Below are positions 11,329-21,585 of a stretch of 64,000 nucleotides of DNA, piece by piece. Location: contig CM061223.1 in assembly GCA_030844895.1 (NCBI GenBank), positions 14,147,994 to 14,211,993 on the forward strand, written 5' to 3'. The notes beneath the pieces were generated by a model. That model worked only from the letters and a program-made list of their open reading frames with translations. It was not told the DNA's origin and made no database searches. Position numbers and translations under genes: made by a program. Position 1 is the first letter of the stretch. Each line of letters begins with the position of its first letter. Origin of the DNA: Ambrosia x helenae. Taxonomy: Eukaryota > Streptophyta > Magnoliopsida > Asterales > Asteraceae.

Positions 11329-12637
11329 GAGAAAATTGCTCGAATAGTCCCTGTGGTTTGCACAATTTTCACCTATAGTCCCCAAGTTTTTAAAATTACA
11401 AGTATAGTCCTCAACTTTTAGTGTTTCTTAACTCGGATAGTCCTTGGAGTGGCTGTGAAATTACTAAATTACCCTTCTGATGGATGGAGGTTAAATAATC
11501 TAGTTAAGTGGATGTAAAATTACCAAATTACCCTTACCCCAATAAAAATAAAAAAAATCAATTAATTAATAAAATATAAAGAGGGCCCACTTAACCACTT
11601 GGCCAATTGTTTTTCTCCACCTATTTTAGTGGGGCCCACCAACTTTATCTTCTACACCATATCACCACCACCACCCACCACCACCAACTTCATCTTCCCC
11701 ACCCTATCACTACCACCACCACAACCACCATCCACCCCATACCTGGTGCAACGTAACCGATGGATCCACATAGCATATCAACAGTGAAATTCCCCAAATT
11801 CTCAGACACACCACCAATCGTCATCACCAACTTCGTTATCCCAAAATCAGACACCAAAGCAGCCATCTCATCGTTCAGAAGCACATTGTTAGGTTTCAGA
11901 TCACAATCTCATCGTTCATCGTTCAGAAGCACATTACTGTTATTATTATTTACATAATTTTGATTTAACTAATATATTTAACTATTGCACTTTTACTGTT
12001 GTAGTTGAAGCACTTTTACCCTTTTTATTTTCTTTAATTGCTTCGTTTTCATACAGATTATTATTATTAGAAACAAAACAGGGGTTTGTGAGAGATTGGA
12101 AATTGATTGTATTATACATTGACGTATGTATACATATTGAATGGGGTTTAGCGAGAGAGAGAGGAGGGGTCGGTGGGTGACGATGAACAGGTGACGGGCT
12201 GGTAGTGGTGAAAGGTAAAGGGGATGGTGGAATGTGAAGATGGCGGTGGGTTATTTGTGGAGGTGTTGGGTGAGGAAGATTAAGTGGGTGGTGGTTGTGG
12301 TGGTGGTGGTGAAAGTGGAGATGGGTGGTGGTGGTGGTTTGGGGAGGTGTTGGTGGTGGTGATTTGTGGAGGTGATGGGTGAGAAAGATGAAGTGTGGAA
12401 GAAGAAGTGGGTGGGCCCATATAATTTAAACTATTTTTAATTATATTTTTTTTATTAAAGTAAGGGTAGTTTAGTAATTTTACACCCACTTAACTGGATA
12501 ATCTAACCTCCGTTAACTCCAGGGACTATCCGAGTTAAGAAATACCAAAAGTTGAGGACTATACCTGTAATTTTAAAAACTTGAGGACTATAGGTGAAAA
12601 TTGTGCAAACCACAGGGACTATTCGAGCAATTTTCTC
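11329..12637. mobile_element. Pack-MULE-like element with long inverted repeats
   Basis: The ends are long imperfect inverted repeats of roughly 230-260 bases, opening GAGAAAATTGCTCGAATAGT on each strand. A block of about 40 bases around ATTACTAAATTACCC is present only in the left arm. Each side is flanked by nine A (11320-11328, 12638-12646), compatible with a 9-bp Mutator target duplication, although a poly-A flank is weak proof. Between the arms lies a receptor-kinase fragment, which is what defines a Pack-MULE. No MULE transposase is present. The interior is rich in CCACCA/GGTGGT simple sequence. Confidence 0.65.
11735..11902 (-). pseudogene. captured receptor-like kinase catalytic fragment
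   Basis: On the minus strand one open frame spells kinase subdomains VIb to VIII: DLKPNN (catalytic loop, 11902 downward), LLNDEM, SDFGITKLV (the magnesium-binding DFG), then LCGSIGYVAP where active kinases have GYxAPE. The style matches LRR receptor kinases (At2g24130-like by recollection). Only about 55 of the roughly 280 residues of a kinase domain remain, the APE glutamate is replaced, and the frame then runs into a GTGG repeat, so it cannot be catalytic. The 5' edge repeats: CTCATCGTTCAGAAGCACATT occurs twice within 11867-11935 (shown as 20+1 bases), a local duplication. Captured by the enclosing Pack-MULE. Confidence 0.65.
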
Positions 12638-13236
12638 AAAAAAAAACTTGAAAAGATAGACCAAAGACGCCTCTTCCACCATATTATGATAATAGTGCGC
12701 GAAACACTCAATTACAGATACATTGATTAAAAATATGTTGTAACCATAACATTAATGCTGCTACAGGTATCGGCCGGGTAACATCAACAATATGTGACAA
12801 CATTGGAGGAATGGGCGCTATGATATCCGACCCAATCACAACACCACTGACTAAATAGGCCTTTATGCATGTTCAACTACTAAGAGACAACAAGAATCAG
12901 GTGATACGCCGTGTCATCAATAAAGCAGCCTATACCATCACGTAAACTGAAACACAAAGCGCATCCAGCATTGTCGATTTTTGTGTGATTGTTTACTGTT
13001 GGTTCTAATTGTTTGTATGTTTGTTTCTTTTTGGGTTTTTTGGCTGAATTTTGATTTTAAAACTTTTATTCTCGGGTTATGCATTTGGGAATTTTTTGGA
13101 TTTTGATCTTTCTTTACCTCTACACTTTTACCAAGATCTATTGTTTGATAGACGACACTTTCTTTTAATGGAGACACTATACGGAGCGATAAGAACGAAT
13201 GTGTTGGTCGTTCTGTACAGCCATAGTACAGCGGCG

Positions 13237-13334
13237 ACATGGCGTGTAGGCAAAGCCTCATGAGAGGTGTTGCATGCGGCTCTTGACTACGAGCACGCCA
13301 CAGGAGCTGATTGCGCGCAGATACAGCCATCTGG
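13237..13334 (+). pseudogene. X8/CBM43 domain fragment (callose-binding type)
   Basis: The frame reads TWRVGKAS, a TGA stop at 13261, then EVLHAALDYEHATGADCAQI and QPSG, ending at a GT splice-donor-like position. The order W-x-V, A-L-D-Y, G-A-D-C, I-Q-P-S-G is the X8 (CBM43) signature of plasmodesmal callose-binding proteins and the C-terminus of some beta-1,3-glucanases. The first conserved Cys of WCV is Arg here and a stop interrupts the frame, so this is a decayed captured exon. Residues after the intron boundary are not recognised. Confidence 0.5.
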
Positions 13335-14379
13335 TATGTGTTTGCTTCCAAATTTACATAGTAATAATTTGATTACGACATGTTTTACTATGATTTATTA
13401 CTTTTGCATTGTCTGCTTGATGCTAAGAACAAACAGGCGACGAGTATAGCTATTTCGTGACAGCCATCAACATAACAGTCCCTCATGCTTCTTTTGATGT
13501 TCGTGATGGCAGCCGTAGCCCAGGCAATAGGAACCTTGCGGAGGAAAACAAGCATAGCCAGAGGCCGGCCACTGGCTAGAGACAACGATACCCCTATGGA
13601 CGGTGAAGATGTTGTAAACAATGGTTCCCCTAACCCCATCGAATTTGGTTTAATGCTTGAGATCACTGGTATAGACCCCTGAATGTGAAAGATGAATTAT
13701 GAAATTCTGTGAACCATAAATTTCATAATGTTGGTGTTTGGATGTTTGAAGGATAAATGGAGCAATTAGATTTGTTTTGTGTTAAATTTCTTGCAGGTAC
13801 GTCGGTTGTTGTTATTACTTTAGCGCGCACATTGATTTGTTGAATATCTTGGTAATATGCCATGATGCACTCCCAACAAAATTGTCCTAAATATAGGTTT
13901 GTTGGTTACACGTCAGTTCCAGAACATGAACACAAAACTTGGTCTGCATTTTAAGGCCTGGGCTAGGACTGATTAAAGTCTTGAGGGTGGGGCTGAGGAT
14001 GAGTGTCTGTTAGTGATGGTTACAACAACAGAATGCCCATGCGCAACGCGCGACTCTAAATGATACGCGAGAATGTGTTTGCGGTTTGGGGGCGAGCAAG
14101 GCGCGCAACGCGCGCCCATGAAACCCACTAGTTATATTTTATTTTTCTACTTTTAAGCTTTTATTTTCTGTTTTTTATGTAAATAAAGTAAAAATAAGAA
14201 TATAAAACTTATAATATTCATGTTAAAAATGATTAAATTAATAATTAATTAATGAATTGAAATTGTCTAGTGATATTAAGAGTGAGAAAGTATAAAGTTA
14301 GGATTGCCTTAGACCATGTGTAGTGGTGGGGGGGGGGGGGGGGGGGGGAACTTAAAAGTATAAGGTTAGGATTGCCTTA

Positions 14380-14513
14380 GACCATGTGTAGTGGAGGGGG
14401 GGGGGGGGGGAACTTAAGGCTTCCCTTTGTGATTAGTTCACGTGGCAGCTAAGTCAGCATAGTGCTTGAAGTGAAAATGGAGTGCAGTGGGAGAGGAAAA
14501 AAAAGGGGCGCTA

Positions 14514-14553
<40 letters not shown>

Positions 14554-14955
14554 ACAACCACATCCATCTTCTTCTCCATCCATCTTCTTCATCTCTCACA
14601 CAAACTTCCTTTTTTTCTGCATCACCCCACCCTTCCTCCTCACCGTCGTCAGCCACCGGAACTATCTTCTCCAACAACCACAAACATCACAGCCAAAATC
14701 ACAATCACCACCACCGTAAACCATCATCACCACCACCGTCTGTAAATCACCACCACAACCATCATCACCATCTCTCTCACACAAAGTTTTCATGCAATCC
14801 TCCACGTGTCAGTCAATTATTGGATGGTTCAATTGGTGCATAGCGTTATGTTTATAACGTCGGGGCTAATTTTTGGAAGATGGCACCCCCTGTAATGGTG
14901 TGGGGGGCGCTATCTTTGGGATCATGCTCCTCTTTACGCTGCACTACATATGGTC
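14380..14955. mobile_element. Harbinger-type MITE with poly-G end
   Basis: TTA lies at both edges (14377-14379, 14956-14958). Ends are GACCATGTGTAGTGG and CACTACATATGGTC. The left end is followed by 15 G (14396-14410). A tandem copy of the same end with 21 G (14328-14348) lies 68 bases upstream, starting at 14312. It contains a run of 33 A (14518-14550) and CCA/CAT-rich sequence. Non-coding; the small open frames here are simple-sequence artefacts. Confidence 0.65.
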
Positions 14956-15135
14956 TTAGATTTGAAAAGTAAACTACCCATTTTGGTAAATATTTTTAGA
15001 AGTACCAATTTTAATAAATAAGTTTTCTAACTACACTAGTTTAGGAAAAAACTTCAATAAATCAAGATATTTAATTGACAACTCATGTAAAGATATATTA
15101 TCACCATTAATTACCTCATTAAATATAAAACATCA

Positions 15136-15430
15136 TGCTTGTAGCCCAGTTGGTTGAGGGCCTAAAGTTTTCTATGGGAGGCTTGGGTTCAATTCCCACT
15201 AGCTACATTTGGAAAACATTGGTGGAGGGGAAATGAGGGATGACCCGACCATTCGCTTGGGTTCGAGTCCTGATCCCGACCGGTTTTACCGATTATTTCA
15301 CTGTCGTGCCTTTGGGCGGGTGAGTGGTCGGGTTTTCCCGAGAATTGGTGGCAATTGGTGGCCCGGGTACTCTCGAGTACCTGATTCGCCAAAAGGGTAC
15401 CCGAGAGTGCTCGAAATTGATTCGTTGGAT
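15136..15430 (+). mobile_element. tRNA-related SINE-like repeat
   Basis: TAGCCCAGTTGGTTGAGGGC (A-box-like) and GGGTTCAATTCCCAC (B-box-like) are spaced as in a tRNA-derived promoter. They are followed by a GC-richer body with TTGGGTTCGAGTCCTGATCC and an internal palindrome around GGGTACTCTCGAGTACC. No clear poly-A tail or target duplication was found. Confidence 0.4.
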
Positions 15431-16199
15431 GTTAAAAAAATAGTAAAAACTAACATATTGATATTATAATTAATTTAAACTAAATATACTAATAATGAAC
15501 TCATGTAACACTAAAATATATACAAAACTATTATATAAACAAGGTGTGTTATCCAACACATCACAGCACTAGTCGTAGACATTTTGCCAACATGAAGATT
15601 TTTATCCCGTATTCCAACTTCTTACCTGACGAGAAGTATACACGTTTTTATTATAGCTCCTTACTTATGTGTTACATAAAGATATAGAGGTTTACAACCA
15701 TAATATTGGAGGTAAAAAAAATGTTAGTGTGGTGGAAAGTTAAGAAAGCAAGGAAACAAATGATAAAAGTGTGTAAACAAAGAAGTTAACGTCACTTGTT
15801 TCCCTACGATGGGTATTAAAAATTCAAGCTTATGCTTTAGTTAACATTAGTTCCCTTACTTATGGTCATAATACCACTCCGACCATGGAAAATATCTCGA
15901 CCGAAAAATAATGGCAACCAATTCCTAAGTCCGTCCCTAGCACATTAACTCTTTTTACCCATCAAACTATCATGTCTCATCAAATGTGACCCGAGTTTTC
16001 AATCGGATCTATTCACAGAATTGACAAATGACAATATGTTTATGCCGGCTACATTGTTTAAGCCACGTGACTACTCTTTCATCCATAAACTCCCACGGCT
16101 TAAAATGCATATACTTTTAAAGCATAACTTTTGCAAAATTGATAGTTGAAAATTGAGAACTAATTATTGATGCCACGTGAAGATGGCTTAAAATGTAAG
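15431..16199. other. AT-rich intergenic DNA
   Basis: No gene, RNA or transposon terminus recognised. Confidence 0.3.
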
Positions 16200-16420
16200 G
16201 TTTAGTTATTCTACAAAGGCTACAAAAAATGAGAATGGTGAGAAAGATACAAAAAACACAATAGATCATGAAATATGACACAATGAGCTACAAAATATAA
16301 CACAGTGCCAAAAAATATAACACAATGCTGAAGAAAAAAGACCCAATGAATTGAAAAAATGACACAATTATGAAAATAAGAAAAAGACACAATGGTACAT
16401 AAAAGACACAATGATATAAC
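16200..16420. repeat. degenerate tandem array of CACAATG-type units
   Basis: The motif GACACAATG/AACACAATG and close variants recur about ten times at intervals of roughly 15-25 bases. No coding sequence; an open frame on the minus strand merely repeats HCVIF-like residues because of the array. Confidence 0.6.
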
Positions 16421-16680
16421 GCATATTCTAAAAACTACAAGCTAAAACACCAAAAAAACGAAGTCCTAAAAAACTAACGGCGTAGGGTTCGATAAGACGA
16501 TTCCAATGTCGCTTGAATGAGTTCAATCGGAGTCTGTTTGATACCCTTCCTACGACTTCCTATTTTTCTTTCATTGTGTATTTGATCCTAACCCTAAAAT
16601 GTATACCGCAATCACCTGTTTTTTTGACACGAATAAGTTATTATGCTCGGTCCCCACTTGATTGCCAATATTAAAAATTT

Positions 16681-16731
<51 letters not shown>

Positions 16732-16735
<4 letters not shown>

Positions 16736-17133
16736 GAGGGTTATCTTGAGAACGCTAAATATCGTGAGAACAAGTAAAAAAATCAATCAAAATCAAAATT
16801 TTTTAATACAAGCCTCATTATAATCAAAATACAACATTAATAGATGAATTTTCTTTCCAAATAATTCATCTTTTCTTGCAAAAACACTTTCAAATTAACT
16901 TTTTACACATGTGTAAATGAAGCAGTTTACACATGTATAAACAGTAAATTTACACATGTGTAAAAAACAAATTATTTCCGTATACGTTTGAATTTTTACG
17001 CGTAAATTGTGTTTTTGGGATTGTATTTTAGTAATAAAGACAAGTGTAAAAAGAAATTTTGAATTTGAATGGTTTTAGATGCCGTTCTCACGGTTCGCAC
17101 GAAATATAGGTGTTCTCAAATTAACTTTCCCCT
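16732..17133. mobile_element. (TA)n-flanked inverted-repeat element, copy 2
   Basis: Bounded by a long TA tract (about 16684-16731) and TATATA (17134-17141). Ends AGGGGAGGGTTATCTTGAGA and, inverted, AGGGGAAAGTTAATTTGAGA, followed by paired GTGAGAAC blocks. The interior has repeated TTTACACATGTGTAA palindromes. Non-coding. Confidence 0.65.
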
Positions 17134-17141
17134 ATATATAT

Positions 17142-17462
17142 AGGGTATGGATCCTAAAAGAACCAACCTTTATTTGAGAACCGAGAGAACTATTCTGGAC
17201 CACACATTTCATATAAATGCATTTTTTTTTTGCTTTAATCGCACATTTTTACGTAAGATTTTTTTTTTATTTTTTTTTAATTTTCTTTTTCATTTATACA
17301 TATGTGTATATAGCATTTTCAGCTATACACATGTGTATATTAAAAAAAAAATTCCTGCATAAAAAGCAGCAATTAAAAAACAAATTTGCCTTAGAGAAAT
17401 GTGTGGTCCAGAATGGTTCTCTCAGTTCTCAATTTCACCAAAGGTTCTCATTTAAACCCATT

Positions 17463-17465
<3 letters not shown>
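17142..17465. mobile_element. (TA)n-flanked inverted-repeat element, copy 3
   Basis: Begins nine bases after copy 2 and ends at a second TA tract (about 17466-17501). The inverted repeats are long: GAACCGAGAGAACTATTCTG and its partner GAACTGAGAGAACCATTCTG, both continuing into GACCACACATTT. Interior again with ACACATGTGTATA palindromes. Confidence 0.7.
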
Positions 17466-17501
<36 letters not shown>

Positions 17502-17505
<4 letters not shown>

Positions 17506-18124
17506 GTTCTCGTACAAAAACCTTATATTGTGAGAAGGGTAAGAAGGAATCTCATAGTGACACGTGGTACCAAGGTGAAGGATAAATTAGTAAATTTACA
17601 CAAATAATTATCTTATTAAATTTAAATCTTTTTTTAATTTAGGAGTAATTATAGGGATATTAAATTCAAATTTTCGGTCAATTTGATAAGTAAATTTATC
17701 AACTTTGTGTTTTAACACCATTTAATAAACAAAAAAACATCATTTAGATCAAGATCGTCTGCGTTCATTCCAGTGTGTTTTATCATTGCTGTTTCAATCA
17801 ATTGTGTTTTGTTTAGATATTTTTTCTGGCAACAAGTTATCGGTTTGAAAAGAATATAATATAAACATAAAACACATGATCACGAAGAAGAAGTCTTTAG
17901 ACAACTCAAAGATGGGCAAAACACAATTTTCCAAACAGCAAAATAAAGGAAGAGGATAAAGGAAGATGATAACACGCAATCCCCAATGGTCAAAACACAA
18001 AAAACAACAATCTATTAACCTAATTAAAACACACAATCCCGATCGTTAACACATTATAGTTCCACGATGAGGATAACACACAATCCCAATGGTCAAAACA
18101 CAAAAAACAACAATCCCTTAACCT
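17502..18124. mobile_element. left part of a fourth (TA)n-flanked element
   Basis: Starts AAGGGTTCTCGTAC directly after a TA tract and contains GTGAGAAGGGTAAGAAGGAA. No matching right end occurs before the LINE begins at about 18125, but a similar end inverted (TTCCTTCTCACCCTTCTTAC, ending at 29993 against a TA tract) lies beyond the LINE/gypsy block. It may therefore be one element split by later insertions. Contains two copies of AATGGTCAAAACACAAAAAA (about 17985 and 18086). Confidence 0.45.
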
Positions 18125-18445
18125 TTTTTTTTAGGCAAACTACTTTTTATTCATCACCCAAATATGTACAAATCTATCAATAGCAAGATGCTATATAGAG
18201 TTTTGACTCACCCAACCCAAACCCAGAATGGTTCCCATTACATTACATTACACTTAGAAGACAAAAGAGTTCCATTTCTCCCAATCAATAGTGAGTTGCT
18301 TCACCCGATTTTGAATCCACATAAAGGATGTAGACTTTATTTCGCATAGCATTTGATCAAGGTTCCATCGTTTCCCATTGGAGATCTTATCATTTCTTTT
18401 TTTCCAAATCACCCAACAAGTTGCGAGTATGATATTCTTGATAGT
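18125..18445 (-). pseudogene. LINE ORF2 3' end (left part of a split LINE)
   Basis: On the minus strand the end of a plant L1-type ORF2 reads toward the left: TCWVIWKKRNDKISNGKRW, the W-x-I-W-x-x-R-N motif typical of the region after the reverse transcriptase, then a stop at 18254, a short 3' untranslated part and an A tail (T run at about 18126-18133). The reading frame enters from the gypsy LTR boundary at 18446. Its upstream half is at 28890-29395. Only the extreme 3' end of a LINE is represented, so it was 5'-truncated before the gypsy insertion, as most genomic LINE copies are. Confidence 0.8.
18441..18445. repeat. target-site duplication, left
   Basis: ATAGT here and ATAGC at 28885-28889 flank the gypsy element. 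The 5-bp size fits Ty3/gypsy integrase. One mismatch. Confidence 0.75.
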
Positions 18446-20966
18446 AATGACACCCGACATGTTCAGCTTAAACATTTTGGTAAAACTTAAGTCTACCTTA
18501 GCGGAAAAAAACATTTATAAACAGACTTAACGTTGAGTCGGGTCATGATAGGATTTTCCAGGGTTCAATGATCTGGAGGATCATTGGGAGTCGTTTTGGG
18601 AAAACTAGTACTGGGTCCCGTTATTGGTGAAATTACTTGAATTGAATTAAGTAGGATACGTAGATTGATACAAACATGTGACACAATGTGCAAATACGTG
18701 TTTCAAAGGTGTCAACATGATTGTAAATGCTAAATACATGTTAGGATTGCATGTTCATGTGTTAAAATGTGCTAAAACGCGTTTAAACGACGAAACTGGA
18801 AAATCTGGAAAACAAGGGTTAGGTTCGACCTGTAGGGGGTCGAACCAGGAAAGGGAAATCAACAAAAGGTCCATTCTACCAGGATAACTCTCCTTCGACC
18901 TAGGATGGGGGTCGAAGGTGGCTTTAGTATAAATACCACACTTTGTCATTTTCACCATTTTACAAACCCTAGTCGCCCCAAACACTCTCTATCGATTTTA
19001 ATCACCGAGGAAGGAGTTTTTGCTCTCGTTTTTCATAATCTAACCTACAAACAACATCTAATCAAGAATCTAAGGTGTGTTCTTAATCCTAAACTCTTTT
19101 AATGCGTTTTGATTCATTTTCATCTAACCCTAAAAGTCCAGATCTGTCCTAAGGGTGTTTTTTATGATTAAAAAACTTTCAAACATCTTTATAAACAAAA
19201 CCTTATCATTAAACATGGGTTTTCATATCAATAAACATATGTTAATGATGTGTTATGTGATATTATTTATTGTTTAAAGATTTACTGCAATACTAATGAT
19301 AGAAACATGATCTAGGGCTGTTATTGGTATTGGTTTATGATTGTTTAAGGCTACAATTAGATGGACGATGATATCATCTCTAATTTGGGAATTTTGATAA
19401 ATCTAGGGCGTGTTGCATGTTAGTATTGTTGATAAAACCATTGGGGGTTTTCATACACACATTGAACTGAGCATTTTGAAATGATTATGAAAGGATTTCG
19501 AAAAGTTTCCAAATTGGGTAAAATTTTCATGCATGATGTGACGTTTCCATAATTTTGCCATTTTGGGAAAGTGTTAAAATGAACTGGTTTTGGGGCAAAA
19601 TTGGTAGGGTTTCGTAGGGATATGTTATTTATGGTTAACTGCAGTGTCTCATGATGTTTAGTGGTGTTTTCGGATAGTTTTGATGCGTTTTAGGAACAAC
19701 AATACTGCAGGGGTCGAACCTGGCCACGTTCGAACCCACGTGGGTCGAAGGTGGGGGCCAGGGGGTCGAACCTGCAGTCTGTCACACAGTTTGGTTGAAC
19801 GAACTTGATTTAGGTCGAATTAACACATGTTAAGGTCGAAGGAGCCTCATGGGGGTCAAACCAAGGGTTCTTGGGGTCGAAGGAGCCTCCAAAAACGTTG
19901 ATTCGACCCTATCTATTCGTATGTGCGATTTTTATGCAAACTAAGTGTTTTATGCTTGAACCTTATGTGTAATCTATGTATGCTTGATTAGTTTATGTAA
20001 TGGGTCACCAACGGGATATCAGGTCAGTCTAGTGTGTCGGTTGAACAGTCAAACACGTATTAAACATACTTAGTCACGATCTTGAGAATCAGGGACTAAA
20101 TAACCATACGGTTATTAGTCGGAACACATATGCGAACATTTTGATAGATCTCCGGTAGTTGGGATTATCAAGAGCTTGGCTTTTCTTATTTTATTGAAGA
20201 ACACAACTTAAGGTGAGTTCACGACCCCACTTTTACTTCTTTTACTTTTGGGGGAGAAAACATGCGCTAAACTTATCTTTTGGTAACATATGTCATACTA
20301 TGATCTACTTTTGCGTTGCTTTACGATCTTTGAAAGTCCCGGGGGAAACCATGAATGTGCGGGGATGCACAACGGGGGAAATGTGGATAGATCTATTGGG
20401 CGTGACAAGCCCCACTCGACGGCTTGGAGGGCCGGGCGGGTGCATATTGTCTCGAACTTGCTAAACATTGCTGAACACTCGGGCCGAACATTGGTAACAG
20501 TCTAGTAATGGTTTTCCAATCGTAGTAGTAACAGAACATACGCCTAGCTAGCGTACTTTGGTAACATTGATATAGTATTGACAGGTTTTGAACTTGGTAA
20601 CATTTCGTAATAATTGGTAACAATTGGTAACATTATGAACAAACCTGTGAACTCACCAGCATTATATGTTGACGTCGTTTTGGCATGTTTTTCTCAGGTC
20701 GCTAAGGTAGCAAGATTTGGACTAGGCGCACGAGTCTGCATGGCGTCTAGGCTTAGTATAATGTTTTTGAAATAAACGTTTTGAACACATTGGTACATGG
20801 TTATGTAACTGGTTAAATGCTTCCGCTATGGTTTTTATGTTATGAGAACTATGTTTTGAGTTTACGTATTTCATATAGTGTTGTTTATTGTGACTGTTGA
20901 CTTGGATCCTGGTTTGTCATGCGCCTCGCGGTAAAACTCCGCAAGTGGAAATTTGAAGGTGTGACA
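18446..20966 (+). mobile_element. Ty3/gypsy left LTR
   Basis: About 2.5 kb. The right LTR starts TGTGACACCC; here the first two bases read AA, giving AATGACACCC. It ends GGTGTGACA at 20966. Seven differences from the right LTR were counted over about 340 aligned bases in the 3' half (20212-20550), so the LTRs are about 2% apart there, implying a fairly recent but not new insertion. It contains a TATAAATA box (18928-18935) followed by the likely transcript leader, and many GGTCGAA/TTCGACC motifs (18820-18920, 19700-19910). Small open frames inside it (for example about 20213-20505) are repeated in the other LTR and are not genes. Confidence 0.9.
18928..18935 (+). promoter_or_regulatory. LTR TATA box
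   Basis: TATAAATA, about 480 bases into the LTR. It is conserved at 26844-26851 in the right LTR and at 1138-1145 (minus strand) in the older LTR. Confidence 0.65.
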
Positions 20967-20969
20967 GAT

Positions 20970-20981
20970 TGGTATCAGAGC
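20970..20981 (+). other. primer binding site for initiator Met tRNA
   Basis: TGGTATCAGAGC, complementary to the 3' end of plant initiator methionine tRNA, starts three bases after the left LTR. It is the standard minus-strand priming site of Ty3/gypsy elements. Confidence 0.9.
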
Positions 20982-21585
20982 CAATGGTTATAGTGAACTA
21001 GGACTGCATGTAGAGTCTGGTCTATAACCGAGTCACACACACTAGATGGTCACATACTTTGAGTTGTTTAGTGGGATACGTACTAACTTGTCGGGGTGTC
21101 TTTACATCATCATTGTACTTCTGTGTTACATCATCTACTCTTGTTTGGGTTTTTGCCTACTCTTGTCTTCTTCTTCGGGATTTGAAGATGAAGGGACTGA
21201 CTAGTTAAATCTTGCATAGCAGTGTCGTATATTAGAGTGGTTTTTGCATACTCTTGAGATTTGTCCAGGATTCGGACATCTCCCCTCTATGCTCCAATAG
21301 ACTCACTTGCTTACACATGCTCTTGTACACATATGCTTGTAGTAGCATGTTACTGGGTGCCAGTATTCGGTGATTTGAGTTCGAACTAGGGGGACACTTG
21401 GAGGACCATGTAGAGCAGTTTATCATTTCGGGTGCACACGAAATCATAAACTGAAATGCATGGAAATCACAGTGGACTTTGAGTTTGAATGGATAGTCCT
21501 GAATTGGGCCTAGGCTTAACTTTGTCACTTCTGGTGATTGACACTAGCGGTGAATCTGAATCTCTCGATCTTTGATTGTCAGATC

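Larger units (their letters stand above)
9493..14131 (+). mobile_element. Helitron of about 4.6 kb carrying gene fragments
   Basis: 5' end TCCTATATATTAATATTAGG at 9493, preceded by A. 3' end CCCACTAG at 14131 followed by T, with a perfect hairpin GGCGCGC-AAC-GCGCGCC (14100-14116) fifteen bases upstream. No Rep/helicase is encoded, so it is non-autonomous. Inside are exon-like pieces with adjacent splice-donor sequence (for example about 11080-11161 before GTAGTT, unidentified), an X8/CBM43 fragment at 13237, and a nested MULE-like element at 11329-12637. TC/AG microsatellites occur at 9841-9866 and 10048-10068. The pairing of this 5' end with this 3' end is inferred from the terminal motifs alone. 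Confidence 0.6.

Noticed and set aside
14438..14745. Poly-lysine, poly-phenylalanine and His-rich open frames
   Set aside because: Artefacts of the 33-A run and CCA/CAT simple sequence in a MITE.
16200..16420. CRISPR-like spaced repeats
   Set aside because: Unit length and spacing are irregular, the motif is only 7-9 bases, and the context is plant nuclear DNA.
20213..20623. Open frames of 70-83 residues, repeated at 28131-28541
   Set aside because: They lie inside the two gypsy LTRs, occur on both strands and have no recognisable domain; LTR sequence, not genes.
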